Of a stretch of DNA of 64,000 nucleotides, positions 1 to 11,950 are shown piece after piece. A program made the position numbers and the translations under genes. The notes under the pieces were generated by a model. It made no database searches. It was not told the DNA's origin and saw nothing but the letters and a program-made list of their open reading frames with translations. Source of the DNA: Nepenthes gracilis (taxonomy: Eukaryota > Streptophyta > Magnoliopsida > Caryophyllales > Nepenthaceae); NCBI GenBank assembly GCA_033239525.1, contig BSYO01000028.1, positions 13,447,597 to 13,511,596 on the forward strand. Direction: 5' to 3'. Within the stretch, counting starts at the first letter, position 1. Each line of letters begins with the position of its first letter.

Positions 1-1031
1 CAATTTTTGTCATAATTTGAATTGTTTTAGCTTTATATTGCATTTATAAAAAAAACCATTCCTTTATAATTACATAATCGTAATGTCACATTTTTAGAGT
101 TAACTATACTTTATAAAATTTTATCAACTGTTTCTACGTTAATATTTTTTATTGGGTGATTTCATCATTTGTATGAGGTTGTCTTTATTTTTGAATTTCC
201 ACCTGCTGATATAATATAAAATGATATCTTGTATATAATTTATTATAATAATTTATATAACTTTACATACACATTAAAAATATACATTATACTATAAAAA
301 CTCAAATATTAAACTATTTTTTATATAATTATTCGAGCTAAAACATACAATTATTGCTTAACTAAACTAAATATGTGTTTTAAAAACAATTATATATCTA
401 ATTGTAATTAGTTAGCATACTAAATAAATAGGGTGATACTGTACTCCTAATAATCTTGAATTTTGTCTTCATCATAAATTAATGTTAGTTTTGTTAGAAT
501 AAATTAATAATATGATTAGAAGAAAATTTTTAATTTAATAGTATTCAATATAGAAATTTAGTACAATGAGATAATAAATTTAAGAAAATTCATCAAGTTT
601 GACTGAAATTACTATCTGTGGGAATAGTTAATGGCACAGCTAGATTCTATACTATCGCTGCAACTTCTATCCACTTACTGTTTGATAATAATAGATATAA
701 TAACAATTTATCAAAAATATTTCACAAGTTGTTTATTTTTAAAAATTAAAAAAACATATTTAAGAAGACTTAAAAATTTAATAATATATTAAAATTTAAG
801 TAGTTTTAATTTATATATTGAAACAAACTTCATTATATAGTAGATTTATGATGATAACTAGAGGGGAACATGGCTCTGACTCAACTCAAGCATCTCGGAC
901 AAATCAACCCCATGCAACATGTTATTCTTGCCTTATATTACAAGGGCATGACCATTTATATACATGAACTTCATCTTATTTAAGGAAAAAAAGGGTCTAT
1001 ATTAACCCTCATAAATTTGAAGTCATAAGCA
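1..1031. other. AT-rich 3' flank of GRP-1 (unit I)
   Basis: No gene is visible. The same sequence recurs downstream of GRP-2 (36,932-37,176 plus 42,980-43,778) and GRP-3 (55,668-56,710), with small substitutions and indels, so it belongs to the duplicated block and not to GRP-1 alone. On the minus strand, AATAAG at 975-980, about 52 nt past the GRP-1 stop, is a plausible poly(A) near-upstream element and is conserved in all three copies. Confidence 0.75.
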
Positions 1032-2088
1032 TTAGTTCTTCTTCACTTCGTCCTTTGGAGGGCCATGAGGTCTATGGAGCTTGGGAATAGGGGGAACAGG
1101 GTCAGTGCCACCGAGTTCATAGGGTCCAGGGCCACCCGGTCCATAGGGTCCAGGGCCACCCGGTCCATAGCCACCGTATTCAAAGTCGTCATGCTTGTAG
1201 CCATGTCCACTATGTTCATAGCCATCATAACCATCTATTTCAGCAAATATTTTTCCTAGTGGGTAGTGGCCATGATACCCATCATGGTAGCCACCGTAGC
1301 CTTGCCTACCATGGTAACTACCATAGTGATGCCCACCGTGGTGTCCATAGTAACCATAGCCATCCTTGTGCACATCTTCCTTATCCCCTACAGTAGATTT
1401 TATATAAGTAATTAGTTTGTTTTAATTAAGCATGTATTTCAGAGACAAATTAATATAATCAAGAATAAATATATTATGTATTTACATTGTACTATTATAA
1501 AAATCTTATTTTCTTTATCTATATAATAAAGAAACAGATAGTTTATGTGATATATTTTGCAATATTCTTATGAGACTTTTATAATGAAATTGGGGATTAA
1601 TTTTGGCTGATTAAAAATTAATGGTCATTTTTATTCTTAAATAAAAAATAATGATCGATGGTTAAATAATTTATCCTTACAGTGTATTTATCAACATAAT
1701 ATGTTTATATATATTTATTGAAAATATTTTACAGCAATTAAAGATATATTTTTCATAGACTCTTGAATAACAGTATTTTTATTCATCAATCTATTTTTTA
1801 TAAGCTCATTAATAAACAAATATATGATATTTCATATTATTTGAAAGTCCAGATCACGTTCTTCTCATGTCACCTTATAATGTCAAAAATTATAAAAATA
1901 ATATATATTTATATTTATTGTATAAATATGATATTTTTATTATTTTATATAAAAAAAAAAAAAGGAGAGAAAAACTCACCAATTTGCTGAGTGGTCTCAG
2001 CTAGCTCACGTGCTGAGACATGAGAAGAGATGAGAAGAGCGGAAGCAAAGAGAAGGCCAAGAAGAAGAAAAGATTTTGGGAATGCCAT
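1032..2088 (-). CDS. GRP-1: secreted glycine/tyrosine/histidine-rich protein, intact copy
   Basis: Two exons, 1980-2088 and 1032-1387, separated by a 592-bp GT..AG intron in phase 1; 154 residues. The start was chosen because this ATG opens a typical signal peptide (MAFPKSFLLLGL..., hydrophobic residues 7-22, likely cleavage after VSA at 24-26) followed by RELAE, the signature N-terminus of the plant GRP family. The mature part is DKEDVHKDGYGYYGHH..., then a stretch dense in His, Gly and Tyr (about residues 45-75), a DGYDGYEHSGHGY segment, and two to three 8-residue YGPGGPGP units. A divergent Pro-rich tail ends in KKN. Family members are secreted and found in or near the cell wall; several are induced by stress, abscisic acid or metals. 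The C-terminal Cys cluster of the AtGRP3 subgroup is absent. The exact role is not inferable. Family assignment is strong; binding partners are unknown. Confidence 0.9.
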
Positions 2089-2163
2089 TTTTTTTCTCTT
2101 TCTCTCTCTAAGTATTATGGAAATTATGAGAGGGGATTGATGATAAGATGAGAAGTTCAATCC

Positions 2164-2171
2164 TTTTTATA
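2164..2171 (-). promoter_or_regulatory. TATA box of GRP-1
   Basis: TATAAAAA on the minus strand lies 76 bp upstream of the ATG, followed by a GA-rich leader. The equivalent boxes of GRP-2 and GRP-3 sit at 78 and 79 bp, and the sequence around them (TATAAA preceded by GTGCC) is shared, so this is the likely core promoter. Confidence 0.75.
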
Positions 2172-3307
2172 GGCACAGGGATGGCGTTGAGATGGGCCCC
2201 GGAGGTGTGATCTTGCCTAGTATATAAACTTCATTTGTTTGTGATATATATTTACTGATAAATATTTTTTAGAAAATATTTTTTTTACATTTTAAAGGAA
2301 AAATATTTCAGATAAAAATAACTCATCTTCGTAATATTATTTTAATGTTTGGCTCATATAATAATATATAGCTTATTATATAAATTGATATTAAAAAACG
2401 AATATTTGTGATTATTTGTTACAATGGTCAGGACATTGACAATTATCACAATAGAAGTTGAACTACTATTGATAAGCATACATCAAGTTATTATAATTAC
2501 TAAAGATATTACTAATGATATTATTGTATAATTTAATAAATAAGCAATATATATTTTCAAAAAAAAATATTATATATAAATATTTTGTTGTATTCAAAAT
2601 ATTATATAAGTAAATATTATTATCTACAAAACTCAAAAAAATGAGGATGATAATAAGGACATAGAGAGATGATAACTACAAAATTCAATATTTCGTTATA
2701 AACATAATTGTTATTTATTTTAAATCAATATGTAATTATCGTATATCTAATTATTATAATTTTCTAGCCATGTGTTGTAATAGATACAAAAATGACAAAA
2801 TTCAATTGGAGACGAGAATACAGAAGTTGCGAACAATAGAAATGTCACTTAGATCATTAGTAGAAGCAAAAGTTTCCATGACTTCCATCACAAGTTCTTA
2901 GTAATTCTGGCAATTTCTTATTAGACAAGTTATAATCTCAACCATTTAATTAAATTTAAAATCAAACGGTTGAAATTATATTTTACCTATTAAACGCATG
3001 AGCCATTTGTCAATTGGATGACTGATATTATATTTTACCTATTAAACATATGGGCTGTCTGATTTTGGCAAGGGCAACTAAATTAAAATTGTTTAAGTAG
3101 GATGATGCTTTCAATATTATTAACCAACGGTTATTTATAGTAAAATATATAATTTTTATTTATAAAGTTTGTTATTTACATAGATTTTATAGGTTAGCTT
3201 TTTACAAATAGGCTATCCTCTGTTGTTAGTAGTTGATCTTCTTTGTGACTTTATCACTCGACAAGTTTTCACTTCTCCAGCCTATTAAAGCTCTTCGGAA
3301 ATTCCAC

Positions 3308-3520
3308 TCCGGATCTTCTTTCATTCTAACCAAGTGAAAACCACTTTGACCTTCTTCTATTCCGGCCGAGCGAACACTACTCCGGCCTTCTTTTATTCCT
3401 GCCAAGTGAAAAGCTACTCCGACCTTCTTCCATTTTGGCCAAGTAAAAAACCACTCTAACTTTCTTCCATTCTGGTCTAGTGAACATTACTTCGGCCTTC
3501 TTCTATTCTGACCACTTCTC
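3308..3520. repeat. ~37-bp minisatellite, 5-6 copies
   Basis: Degenerate tandem units of the form CCTTCTTCTATTCCGGCC followed by AAGTGAA and a CCACTC-type linker repeat about every 36-37 bp. It is present only in unit I, inside the segment missing from units II and III. Confidence 0.7.
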
Positions 3521-3777
3521 ACACGGGAGCGATCTAAAGTCCCAACAGAATTTTATGAATTATTGAGGCATTATTTTCATTTAATTTGATTGTTTAATTT
3601 GAATTATTTGAGTATTTGACCTGGATTTATTTTTTATTATTGATTTTTATGTTAGAAAATACCTTCCAATAGTACGGTAGTCCTCTTTTACAAAACTCAC
3701 GTGACATTATACCTGATCAAAATTAGACCGTTTGACTAGTCCACTTCGGTGCGCTAGATATTTCATAGAATATAATT

Positions 3778-3801
3778 AATATATATATATATATATATAT
3801 A
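3778..3801. repeat. (AT)n microsatellite (unit I)
   Basis: About 12 AT units upstream of GRP-1; unit II has ATTT-type repeats at the same place (46,480-46,502). Confidence 0.85.
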
Positions 3802-5744
3802 TCTATTGTTTTTGTAATTATTTTTCATTTGTGGATTATTATGGGGGTGTGTATCCTGAACTTTTTTTTTTTTTAAATTTGTTCATCTAGTGAATACGTT
3901 CACATTCTTTTAAAATGTTAGTTTTTAAAGTCCATTTATAATTTTATTTTTTAAAGGCATATTTGCATTTAAAAAACCTTCTAAGAAAAATATCACTATA
4001 CTTTTTTATGTAACCATATAATTTATTTTTGAAGACAACAAAAAATTTAAGGCCATTTCTTCCCAAGTTTCATTTTTAATTGTCTTGACTATAAGATTAT
4101 TGATTATCATAAATTTAAATTGTATAAATAATTTCTTATATAATATAATATAATATAGCAAATAATAAATTTAATACTAATAATAGTAGTAGTAGTAGTA
4201 ATTCCTCATTTTGCCCACCATATGGCCAATGGTTTGAGCAAGATTATAACAAAGATTGAACATGGTTTTAGCATTCTCATCCATTGTTAATATAATATTT
4301 TAAAAGTAACCTAATCGATCGTGCCGAATCTTCAAAATTCAAAAAGCAAAGTTTATATATGTTCAAAATTCAACAAAAGTTGACTACAAAAAGTCAGTTT
4401 TCATAAATAAATATTAATATTAATATAAATATAAATATTAATAAACCTTGTTTATTTACTATGATAAAAATGAATATAAATATAAATTATACGTTAAAAT
4501 TACAACAAAGGTAGGCCACAAAAAGTAAGTTCTTTGTTTTATAACAATAAAGTTTTATGTTTAAATATGTGGGATTGGATATATGAATGCATTGCCATCA
4601 TTTTACATAATTTATTATAATAATCTATAAATATACTAGTAATTTTAAATTTTTTAAATATATTTTTAAACAAATATTTAATTTTATAAAAATTAAAATA
4701 ACTACAGCTTGAAGCCACGGGAGATTAAATAATTTTTTTAATCATATTATTCTATTTTTTTTTTTTTATAGATTAGCCTCTTTTTTCTATCGTTCAACTA
4801 TAATTAATCTACATTTCCTTATATACATTTCTTTTGACATGCATTTTGGTAATTTTATTTAATTATAATTCATTTTATTTATCTCATAAAGTGTAATTTT
4901 AAAATATTTATATATGTTAATATTCTTTATCTTATGTTCTTAGTATGTCTCTACCCATTTATGTTAACATTTTTTGCCTCTATGATACTTAATTTTTTAA
5001 TTGTCAAATATTTTAGACAATATAGTATAAAAAAGACAATGATAAATAAATTAGTATGTATTAATGTAATTTTTCAATAATGAAAAACAAATTAGTAGTT
5101 TGATGTATGGTAAAAGATTAGATAAACTATTCCAGATCAAGGAGACAACATTTGTTAAAAAGATAGATTGATTTATTTTTTAAATTTAAATCGTTTATTT
5201 TAAAATAAATAGTTATGATTTAACTATTTTTTTTAAAAAAATTAAAAATTAATTATTAAATCAGAATCATTCGTTTAAAAATGGACAGCCTAAAACAAAA
5301 AAATTATCATATTTTTCTCTTTACGAGTTAAATGCCCCTCGTCCAAAAATATCCTACCCCTCCCACCCAAAAAAAGGGGAAACCGTTCAATTAAATAATT
5401 GTGCAAATTAGGCATAGTTATGAATATTGTCTTATAATTAATTAGATTTTCTTGTTAGTCTTGTAATCAATTACATGGCATTTTTGCCTCTCACACATTA
5501 TTATGTTTTCATATCAAAATATAGACATAAGATAACTTGAGATTCCGATGGTGCATCTTCCTCTGGTCAAGTTAGTAAGGGTGAAAGTGCTAACTATTTT
5601 TTTATGTTTTTAAAAAACAGGTTGGCAACCATTTGTCTACTGAAAACTATTTGTCTTTACTCCTTTTAGTGCTTTGAAGATCGATACATATTATTTAGTT
5701 GGTTTGACTATGAATTAAAATACGATTGCAAGTCACCCGACTAG

Positions 5745-6060
5745 CCTAGGGATATCTTTAATGGCTATGAAGAGATGGGGGACGAGGCCAAGATACACAC
5801 AACGGCCTACCAATAGCAGATTTTCTAGCACTACAATAAGAAGGTGAAGGCTTGACAGTTTAAGGTGAGAGACTTGGTATCATGAAGCATAGAGGCCACT
5901 GGAAAGGTCACCAATAGGAACAAGCTCTCTCCGAATTAGAAGGGCCCATTCCACATTTTGACTGTTTTACAAAACGGGGTATACAAACTCCGAGCCCAGA
6001 ATAACAAATTGGTTCCAAGGACATGGAACGCTATCCATCTAAAAAAGTATTACCAGTAAG
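5745..6060 (+). pseudogene. Element F (unit I): integrase C-terminus of a Tat-lineage Ty3/gypsy element
   Basis: Conceptual translation with several in-frame stops gives the end of a gypsy polyprotein: a YNKKVKA block, then a KLSPN..GPFHI block and PRTWNAIHLKKYYQ just before the end. In Tat-lineage elements this block closes the integrase, and a spacer and an antisense ORF follow, exactly as seen here. The upstream pol and gag are missing, so F is a 3' remnant. The matching copy in unit II is at 48,247-48,547. Confidence 0.8.
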
Positions 6061-6725
6061 GGTTTTACTGAACCCAGGTTGGTTGAGCACATATAAATGA
6101 GAATGCTTGTAAGATTGTATCACGTTTAATGAAATGGATTATTTGTTTGCTTATCTTTGTTATTCATATTTATTTGTCCATATAAATACTTGTGTGATAT
6201 TACATAAATTCAAACAACTTAGATTGCCTCTAAGTCAGGTGAATTTTCTTTCGCCTGTTATCAAACCTCGGCCTCAAATTGAATGGCTCATACACAGTTG
6301 GATTTGAACCTCAGTCTTGTACCGAGTGACTCATATGCGGTCGAATTTGAATCTTCATCCCATATCGAGTGGCCTATACGTTGTCGAATTTGAACCTTGG
6401 TCCTATCACCAAGTGGCTTGTGCGTGATCGAACTCAAAACCTTAGAAGGCTTTTCAACATGAGTGTGATAACTCCTTCTAGAAGAGACGAGTACTATAAC
6501 TTCACAATTGTCAGTGGACTAGGACTCAATACATGAAAGTTACGACATCCTCCAGTAGGACCGAGTGCAGACAAGCAATAAAGTTTTAGACAAGAAGTTT
6601 AACACAACAGTAATCAACACGTTCTAGCTACTTCATTATAGAATCATGATATACATCTGAAGGCATCTGACGACCTCAAATATACAAGATGTTATTCATG
6701 CCTATATCCTACCCAAATGACTACC
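6061..6725. other. Element F spacer between pol and antisense ORF (unit I)
   Basis: Non-coding. It contains short degenerate repeats built around GAACCT..GTACCGAGTGGCCC about every 55-60 bp at 6,250-6,440. The same spacer is found at 48,548-49,230 (unit II), and a relative in element D at 28,740-29,600. Confidence 0.6.
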
Positions 6726-8057
6726 CTATGATGGAGGCCCCCTTGGAGAATGTGGCACAAGTCCTCTACCCTCTTTGATCAGGTAGTCGATTAGGTCTGA
6801 GCAGTGAGAAGTTCTAGAGTTCCTCGAATTGGGGAAACAAATAGGGAAGTTGGGGGCCGCTAAGGAGATAATCCATCTACTGAAACGGATGCCCGCTCTG
6901 GTAGGGAAGAAGTGGGAGCCTTCTATGGGCCCCCTGCGGGGACTCATGTCAGCCCTCCTGCAAAGTCTCATGATGGGCCACTGTCTTGGTTTCTGGATGG
7001 GCCTCCTTCGGTCGGGCCTCCCCCACTCCCACCAGCTGGGTCTCTTGACAAAAATCTCACAGGGACTCCAGGCGGACCTCTAGGTGACCTTGGGCTTTCT
7101 CTTCTATTGGCCCAATCGGTCCTTTAACGGTTGGTCCAACTGTCACACTAGAAAAAAGAACAAGAAGCACTCCAGTTGAAGGTGCCTCGGCACCGGCCTC
7201 AATGGTGCCGGCTTCTGAAGAGATGGTGAGAGCTGTCACCCTAGACGACTCGCCTATGCCCCTCATCTGCTCAACCAAAGGAGGACCCTCGGCAGTTGAA
7301 GATGAAGAGGAAGATAGAGATAATATGGACCACCGTCGAGACAGGACTTTCGGAGGATTTCTAATAAATAGGATCCTGGCCTTCCTCTTAAGCTAGGCTG
7401 GGGTGGAGCGGCGGCCTTGGCACTCTAGCTCAGTGAAGGGGGACCCCAACGGGCTTGTGCAAGTTCCTAAGAGTACAGGAGGATGTCCTTCTTGAACTCC
7501 TTTGGACTCGCCCAAATCAGCTCCATCAACAGCCTGACAAACTCTACCTCCTCACGTAAAGCCTTGTCAGTAAGGGTAGTCGGCACGTTACCCTAATCGC
7601 TAGATAAGGGCCGATCATAAGAAACCTTTACAAAAAAAAATTAGTCCTTCCAATTCTTGACAGAGTCAGGATTGGCCTCACTGATGTGTAGCTCATGAGG
7701 TGATAGTGAGATCCACTCCACACTTTGGGAGAACCGAAAGATTACCCTCACCGCTGCCACAGTTAGTGCCCTCTCTTGATGACGAAGGAATACGCACAAG
7801 GAGCATAAGTATTGGATGGCATTCACATGAAATCTCACCATCAGAACTCCAAGTGCCAAAAAGAAGTCAAACAGCTTACCCAAGATGGGAAGACGAACTC
7901 CACTTTGCATGTGAGCCTCATAGATGGTAATGAAACCCTCTGGAGGAGAGCAGGCTCTATCTTGCACTCCCGGCACCAAATACAGAATGGACATCGGAAT
8001 ATTGTATTGAATGTACAATACCCCTATGTCATCGGTGTCAAGGACGGAACAAATCAT
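6726..8057 (-). pseudogene. Element F antisense ORF (unit I), plant gypsy-associated protein, broken
   Basis: The best block is 7,641-8,057 on the minus strand. It contains PPEGFITIYEAHM, then LGKLFDFFLALGV..., an N-A-x-x-Y-L-x-S-L-C-V-F motif and ending NWKD. This matches block for block the antisense protein of element G (38,576-39,166: PPDGFIIVYEAHL, NAMRYLVSLCVF, RRWKD). It resembles the domain Pfam calls putative gypsy-type transposon (Transposase_28), which Tat-lineage elements often carry antisense between pol and the 3' LTR. Stops and shifts break the frame beyond 7,641; the homologous tail can be followed to about 6,726. Its function in any element is not established. Element A's LTR begins just past the N-terminal end. 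Confidence 0.7.
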
Positions 8058-8109
8058 GCCAACCTTGGGAGCTATGAAAATAGAGGGGAGTAAGTTGCAG
8101 GGAAGTGAA

Positions 8110-10680
8110 TGTAAAGCCCAAATCTTTTAATTTATTTTAATTATTATAAATTAAGTTAATATAATCAAAATTGAGGTCAAATAAAATACAAAAAATTGGA
8201 TTAAAAAAGTAGAATTGGATCGGCTAAATATGAATCTAATGCATGCTCAAATCTGGGCTTGAGCCTGAGTAGGCTTAAAGTGCACTCGGCCCCCCCCCCC
8301 CCCAAAAAAACCCTTCACCTGAAGCATGCTCAAGCCCAGAAGACAAAAACCTTGCACTTGAATAGAGCCCGATCCGAGCTCGAGTGCTAAATTCAAAACC
8401 ACAGTGTTTGAAGCCTGTTTAGTGGCGCTTGAGCACCACTCAATTATAAATACGACCCTTGCACTCATTCCTATCATTTTTTGCTGCAATTTTTAGAGCT
8501 AGAAAGGGAAAGACGAGGAGAAGAGAGAGAGAGGAAGGAGGAGAAATCCAAGAAGCTTGAGTTTGAAGTGATTCAAGTTAGGATTTCAGTAAATTTAAGT
8601 CAAAACAAGTGCACTTTAAACCCCTTCTTCTCTTATTACTATTCTTTGTCATTTCTACCGAGTATATTTGTTCAAATACTTGTCAAAGCTGTGATTTTAA
8701 AGTTTATATATGTATATTAAGTATGCATGTCTATATTTCATGATTTTATAGAGGCATTTAATGAGATTTCATATTTATGTCAAGTATGGTAAATGTTTGT
8801 GCTGAAATTAGTGTTATACCTGCATGCATGTTTTGATTTTAAAATATGATGCTCTTCAATACTTGAATTTCATTTATAAGCCCTTGCATGCCCAGAAATT
8901 TGGATTTAACCTTCCACATGCACTAAATTTTTGCATAAAGATATTCTGCATGCTTAAGTAATATATTGAGAAAAATAATGAGCTAAATTTCTACACTATT
9001 TACTGAACTATTGCTAAATTTTAAGTAGTTCATACCTTAAATTCATATAGAAATCCACTTATACTTTAAAGTTTACAATATATATGCTATGGGCTTGCAA
9101 TATAAGGTATATGTTTCAACAATTCAAAGAATTACGCCCTACATGTGAAGTATTAAAGCTAATGTTGTAAAAATCATCATGTTTGCTGATTTTTGCTATA
9201 TTTTCTAAATTTTTGTTAAAATTTACGGTTTAAATTTGTACTGTAGCTTATAAAGGCCTTAATTTACCATGTGTACGTTCTATGGAAGCTGAAAAATATA
9301 TATATATTGGTACTTAAAATCTAAAATTTTAAATTATTTGCTAAAGATACACCTCATGTTGAATTTCTATGTTTAGTGCTGAATTTTGAGTCTCCAAAAT
9401 TTTAAACTTTCAATTGATGTACGATCAAATTTCTACTAAGATATGAGTATGAAGCTATGAATTATGGAAGAAAACTTTATAATATGTCAAGAATTATGAT
9501 TATATTCTCTAAGAGTAAGAACCTTAAGAACCAAGGAAGTGTAGTGTTTCAATAAGAATTAAGAAACTTGGTCAATGATTATTTTCAACGGGCAATATTC
9601 TTTGGCATGTTTTAGTATATTATATTGGGATATCGATTTTCAACCCTACATAACCGCGGGGGTTAAGAAATAGCATTTGGCCCTATTTATAGGGTTATAG
9701 CTTTCGATTATATGAAAATATACACAACCTGGTATTCAATAATCTGTCCCTTTAGTTGGTAAGGCCTACCAACCTTGATCCTTAAAACTTAAAAAATAAT
9801 TAAGCTTGATTTCATGACTAAGAATAAGATAAAAGACTTAAAAATGTATCATATAAGTTATCAGCACAAATTTCATACCTTTGCACTCAATCATTATTCC
9901 TATCCCTCGGTTATGTATTTAAATTTAAAGTATGCATGTCCTTTGTATTAAATTATACCATGCTCAATATTTGGCTCACTTTCTTACTGTTTACTGACCC
10001 ATCAGATGAGATTTACGAATGTTTACCGAATGAACAGGAGTGAAGGCCGTGAAACTTTAGTCTATGTTCCCACGAATGATTCCTATTGGTTTATATTTTT
10101 GGATAATGTTCGTGTATTTAATGACTTTAATGTAATTAATTTCAGTTCTAGGCCTCAGTTTGTGATGGAATTTGGTTTTCGAAAATTAGTTAGGGGCCTA
10201 TAGTGTTGTATTACGTTGTCTGGTGTCGGGTTGTATGTCATGTTAACCTTGGACAACTTTTGTATGCATTTGGACTGTGGCATATGACTATCATTAAATC
10301 TAAGTTCTAGGTTAGCAGATCGATGACATGATAGCGGTTGATGATGTCAAAATTTTCATATACATTCGGTCGACCTTAAGAAGAATGTAGCTTCCGTAGA
10401 TTTTTGTTATGTGTTATTTTCAACTTTGGTAGGCATTTTTCCTTAACACAGTTCGACATCGTTGTATATTTGGGTCGATGTCGGTGTCACTGTTGTTGTG
10501 GCAAGACTTTTGGGTCCTATGAATATCGACTCGTTATGCATTTAGTTTGAGTCGGTCTTAGTATCGATGGGATTTCATGTTGGGTTGGACAAGTGATCTT
10601 ATTATCGGTCAATAAAAAAATTAAGGAGATAATTAATTATGATTAAAATTAATAATAGATTTATGACGTAGTCCGTCACA
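8110..10680 (+). mobile_element. Element A 5' LTR (Ty3/gypsy, about 2.57 kb)
   Basis: It starts TGTAAAGCCC and ends GTCACA, six bases before a tRNA-Met-type primer site. The start resembles that of element C (TGTAAGGTCCC), and both have a TATA-like box (ATTATAAATACG near 8,444) followed by a GA-rich leader, so A and C are related families. A run of 14 C then 7 A is at 8,290-8,310. No 3' LTR of A is visible in the window. The unit II copy (50,582-51,646) keeps only the first ~1.06 kb. Confidence 0.75.
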
Positions 10681-10685
10681 AAAAG

Positions 10686-10697
10686 TGGTATCAGAGG
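10686..10697 (+). other. Primer binding site of element A
   Basis: TGGTATCAGAGG matches the widespread plant retrotransposon site complementary to the 3' end of initiator tRNA-Met (TGGTATCAGAGC). It fixes the LTR end and the plus orientation. Confidence 0.85.
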
Positions 10698-10939
10698 AGT
10701 GTTAAGGGGATGGCTTAAGGTGCAAATTGATTGGTCTTGGGTTTGAGGTCTCGGATAGTTGAGATTGGATTCATGGTCTGAGTTTGAAATTTTTTTGGGT
10801 TTGATGTCTAAGTTTGATCATTTTGAGTGATCTAACCCGAATATTGATGTTTGGTAATAGGATTAAGGTGATGGCAAGTTGAATAAATGGTGCTGAATCT
10901 AGCTCTTGACCGGATAGAGATGAGTAATATCTGAACATT

Positions 10940-11950
10940 ATGGGGAGGATGGTGGACATCATGGAGTCGATAGTGCAACGACAATTTAACTTGGAGCCAG
11001 CTCCATTTCTAGCCCTAGTGAACCCAAGGATGACTGTTTACAATCTGTTCACAAATGAGCGAGTGCCGAAATTTATGGGAGGTCTAGACCCGGCCCAGGG
11101 GGAGATGTGGATCTGGAGAATCGAGAAGGTTCTTATGGTGATTCGTTGTCTGGAAGAGGATAAGGTGATGTTCTCAGTGTTTAAACTTGAGGGGGAGGCA
11201 AACTATTGGTAGTCCATGAGAAAGAGAGCCATGGGTCTTGAAGATGGCGAGATGACATAGGACAGATTTGTGGATGCCTTCATGGATAAGTATTTTCCAA
11301 CAAGCCTTTGAGAGCAAAAAGAGGATGAGTTTGCGTGGTTAACATAGGGGAACTAGACCATGGTTGAATATGGTGCCAAATTCAAGGAGCTATTTCGTTA
11401 TGCTCCGCACTTGATCCATGATGAGGCTAGGAAGGTAAGGAAATTTCAGTAATGGCTAAACAATAAGATCCGGAGGCAGCTTGTAACCCTTAAGTTGAGG
11501 ACTTATGGAGATGTATTGGATCAAGCTCTCATATTTAGAAAGGAGTTTGAGAGGGAGAAATTCTCCGAGAAGAACACAATTAGCCATGAAAACCCAAGTT
11601 TGGCCCAAAGTTTGGGGTCGAAAGGATCCCACAAGAAGGGAAAAGTGATGGACAAAGGAAAGAAGGGAACTGAAAATCAGATTGTACCAAGCCTGCAATC
11701 ATCTTCGATCGTGTGCTTGCATTACGGAAAACTGCATGGAGGAAGGCCCTATTTCAAAGTGTTGGGGACTTGCTTCAACTATGGCAGTCAGGCCACATGA
11801 TCAAAGATTGCCCTCATCCCTACAGGCTGATGGCGAAAAAGCCCAACATTTCGAGTAGAACATTTGCTATGATGGTGCATAATGCAGAGGCATCACCCAA
11901 TGTCATGGAAGGTATTCTCCCTAATTTTAATACTTTAGCTCATATACTTT
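10940..11950 (+). pseudogene. Element A gag, decayed
   Basis: One frame runs from 10,940 to about 11,800 and encodes a Ty3/gypsy gag: VPKFMGGLDPAQGEMWIW, KLEGEANYW, then a KYFP block and FRYAPHL. Next come DVLDQALIFRKEFERE and a Cys/His stretch including CLHYGKLHG and CFNYGSQ. Stops interrupt it at 11,210, 11,258, 11,309, 11,345, 11,354 and 11,450. A frameshift near 11,793 moves the end of the zinc knuckle (GHMIKDCP) into another frame. The knuckle's second Cys is Tyr. The sequence runs into the start of the protease linker and is cut at about 11,950 by element B. Confidence 0.85.

Larger units (their letters stand above)
2172..5700. other. GRP-1 upstream region, non-coding
   Basis: No gene is supported. 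Parts at 2,180-2,470 and 3,550-4,430 match units II and III; 4,430-5,700 matches unit II only. The stretch from about 2,480 to 3,545 is not in the other units. It includes a short direct duplication (2,960-3,060) and a 37-bp minisatellite (3,308-3,520). An AT dinucleotide run is at 3,778-3,801 and a TAG trinucleotide run at about 4,184-4,200. A conserved block with TATATAAACTTCATT near 2,221-2,234 recurs upstream of all three GRP genes. Confidence 0.65.

Noticed and set aside
1763..1990. 75-codon plus-strand frame inside the GRP-1 intron
   Set aside because: AT-rich frame of Ile, Tyr, Phe and Lys, only partly open in GRP-3 and not in GRP-2. It is the intron of the minus-strand gene.
10686..10697. 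TGGTATCAGAGG as part of a tRNA gene
   Set aside because: Only the 3'-complement is present, at the edge of an LTR. No cloverleaf can be drawn; it is a primer binding site.
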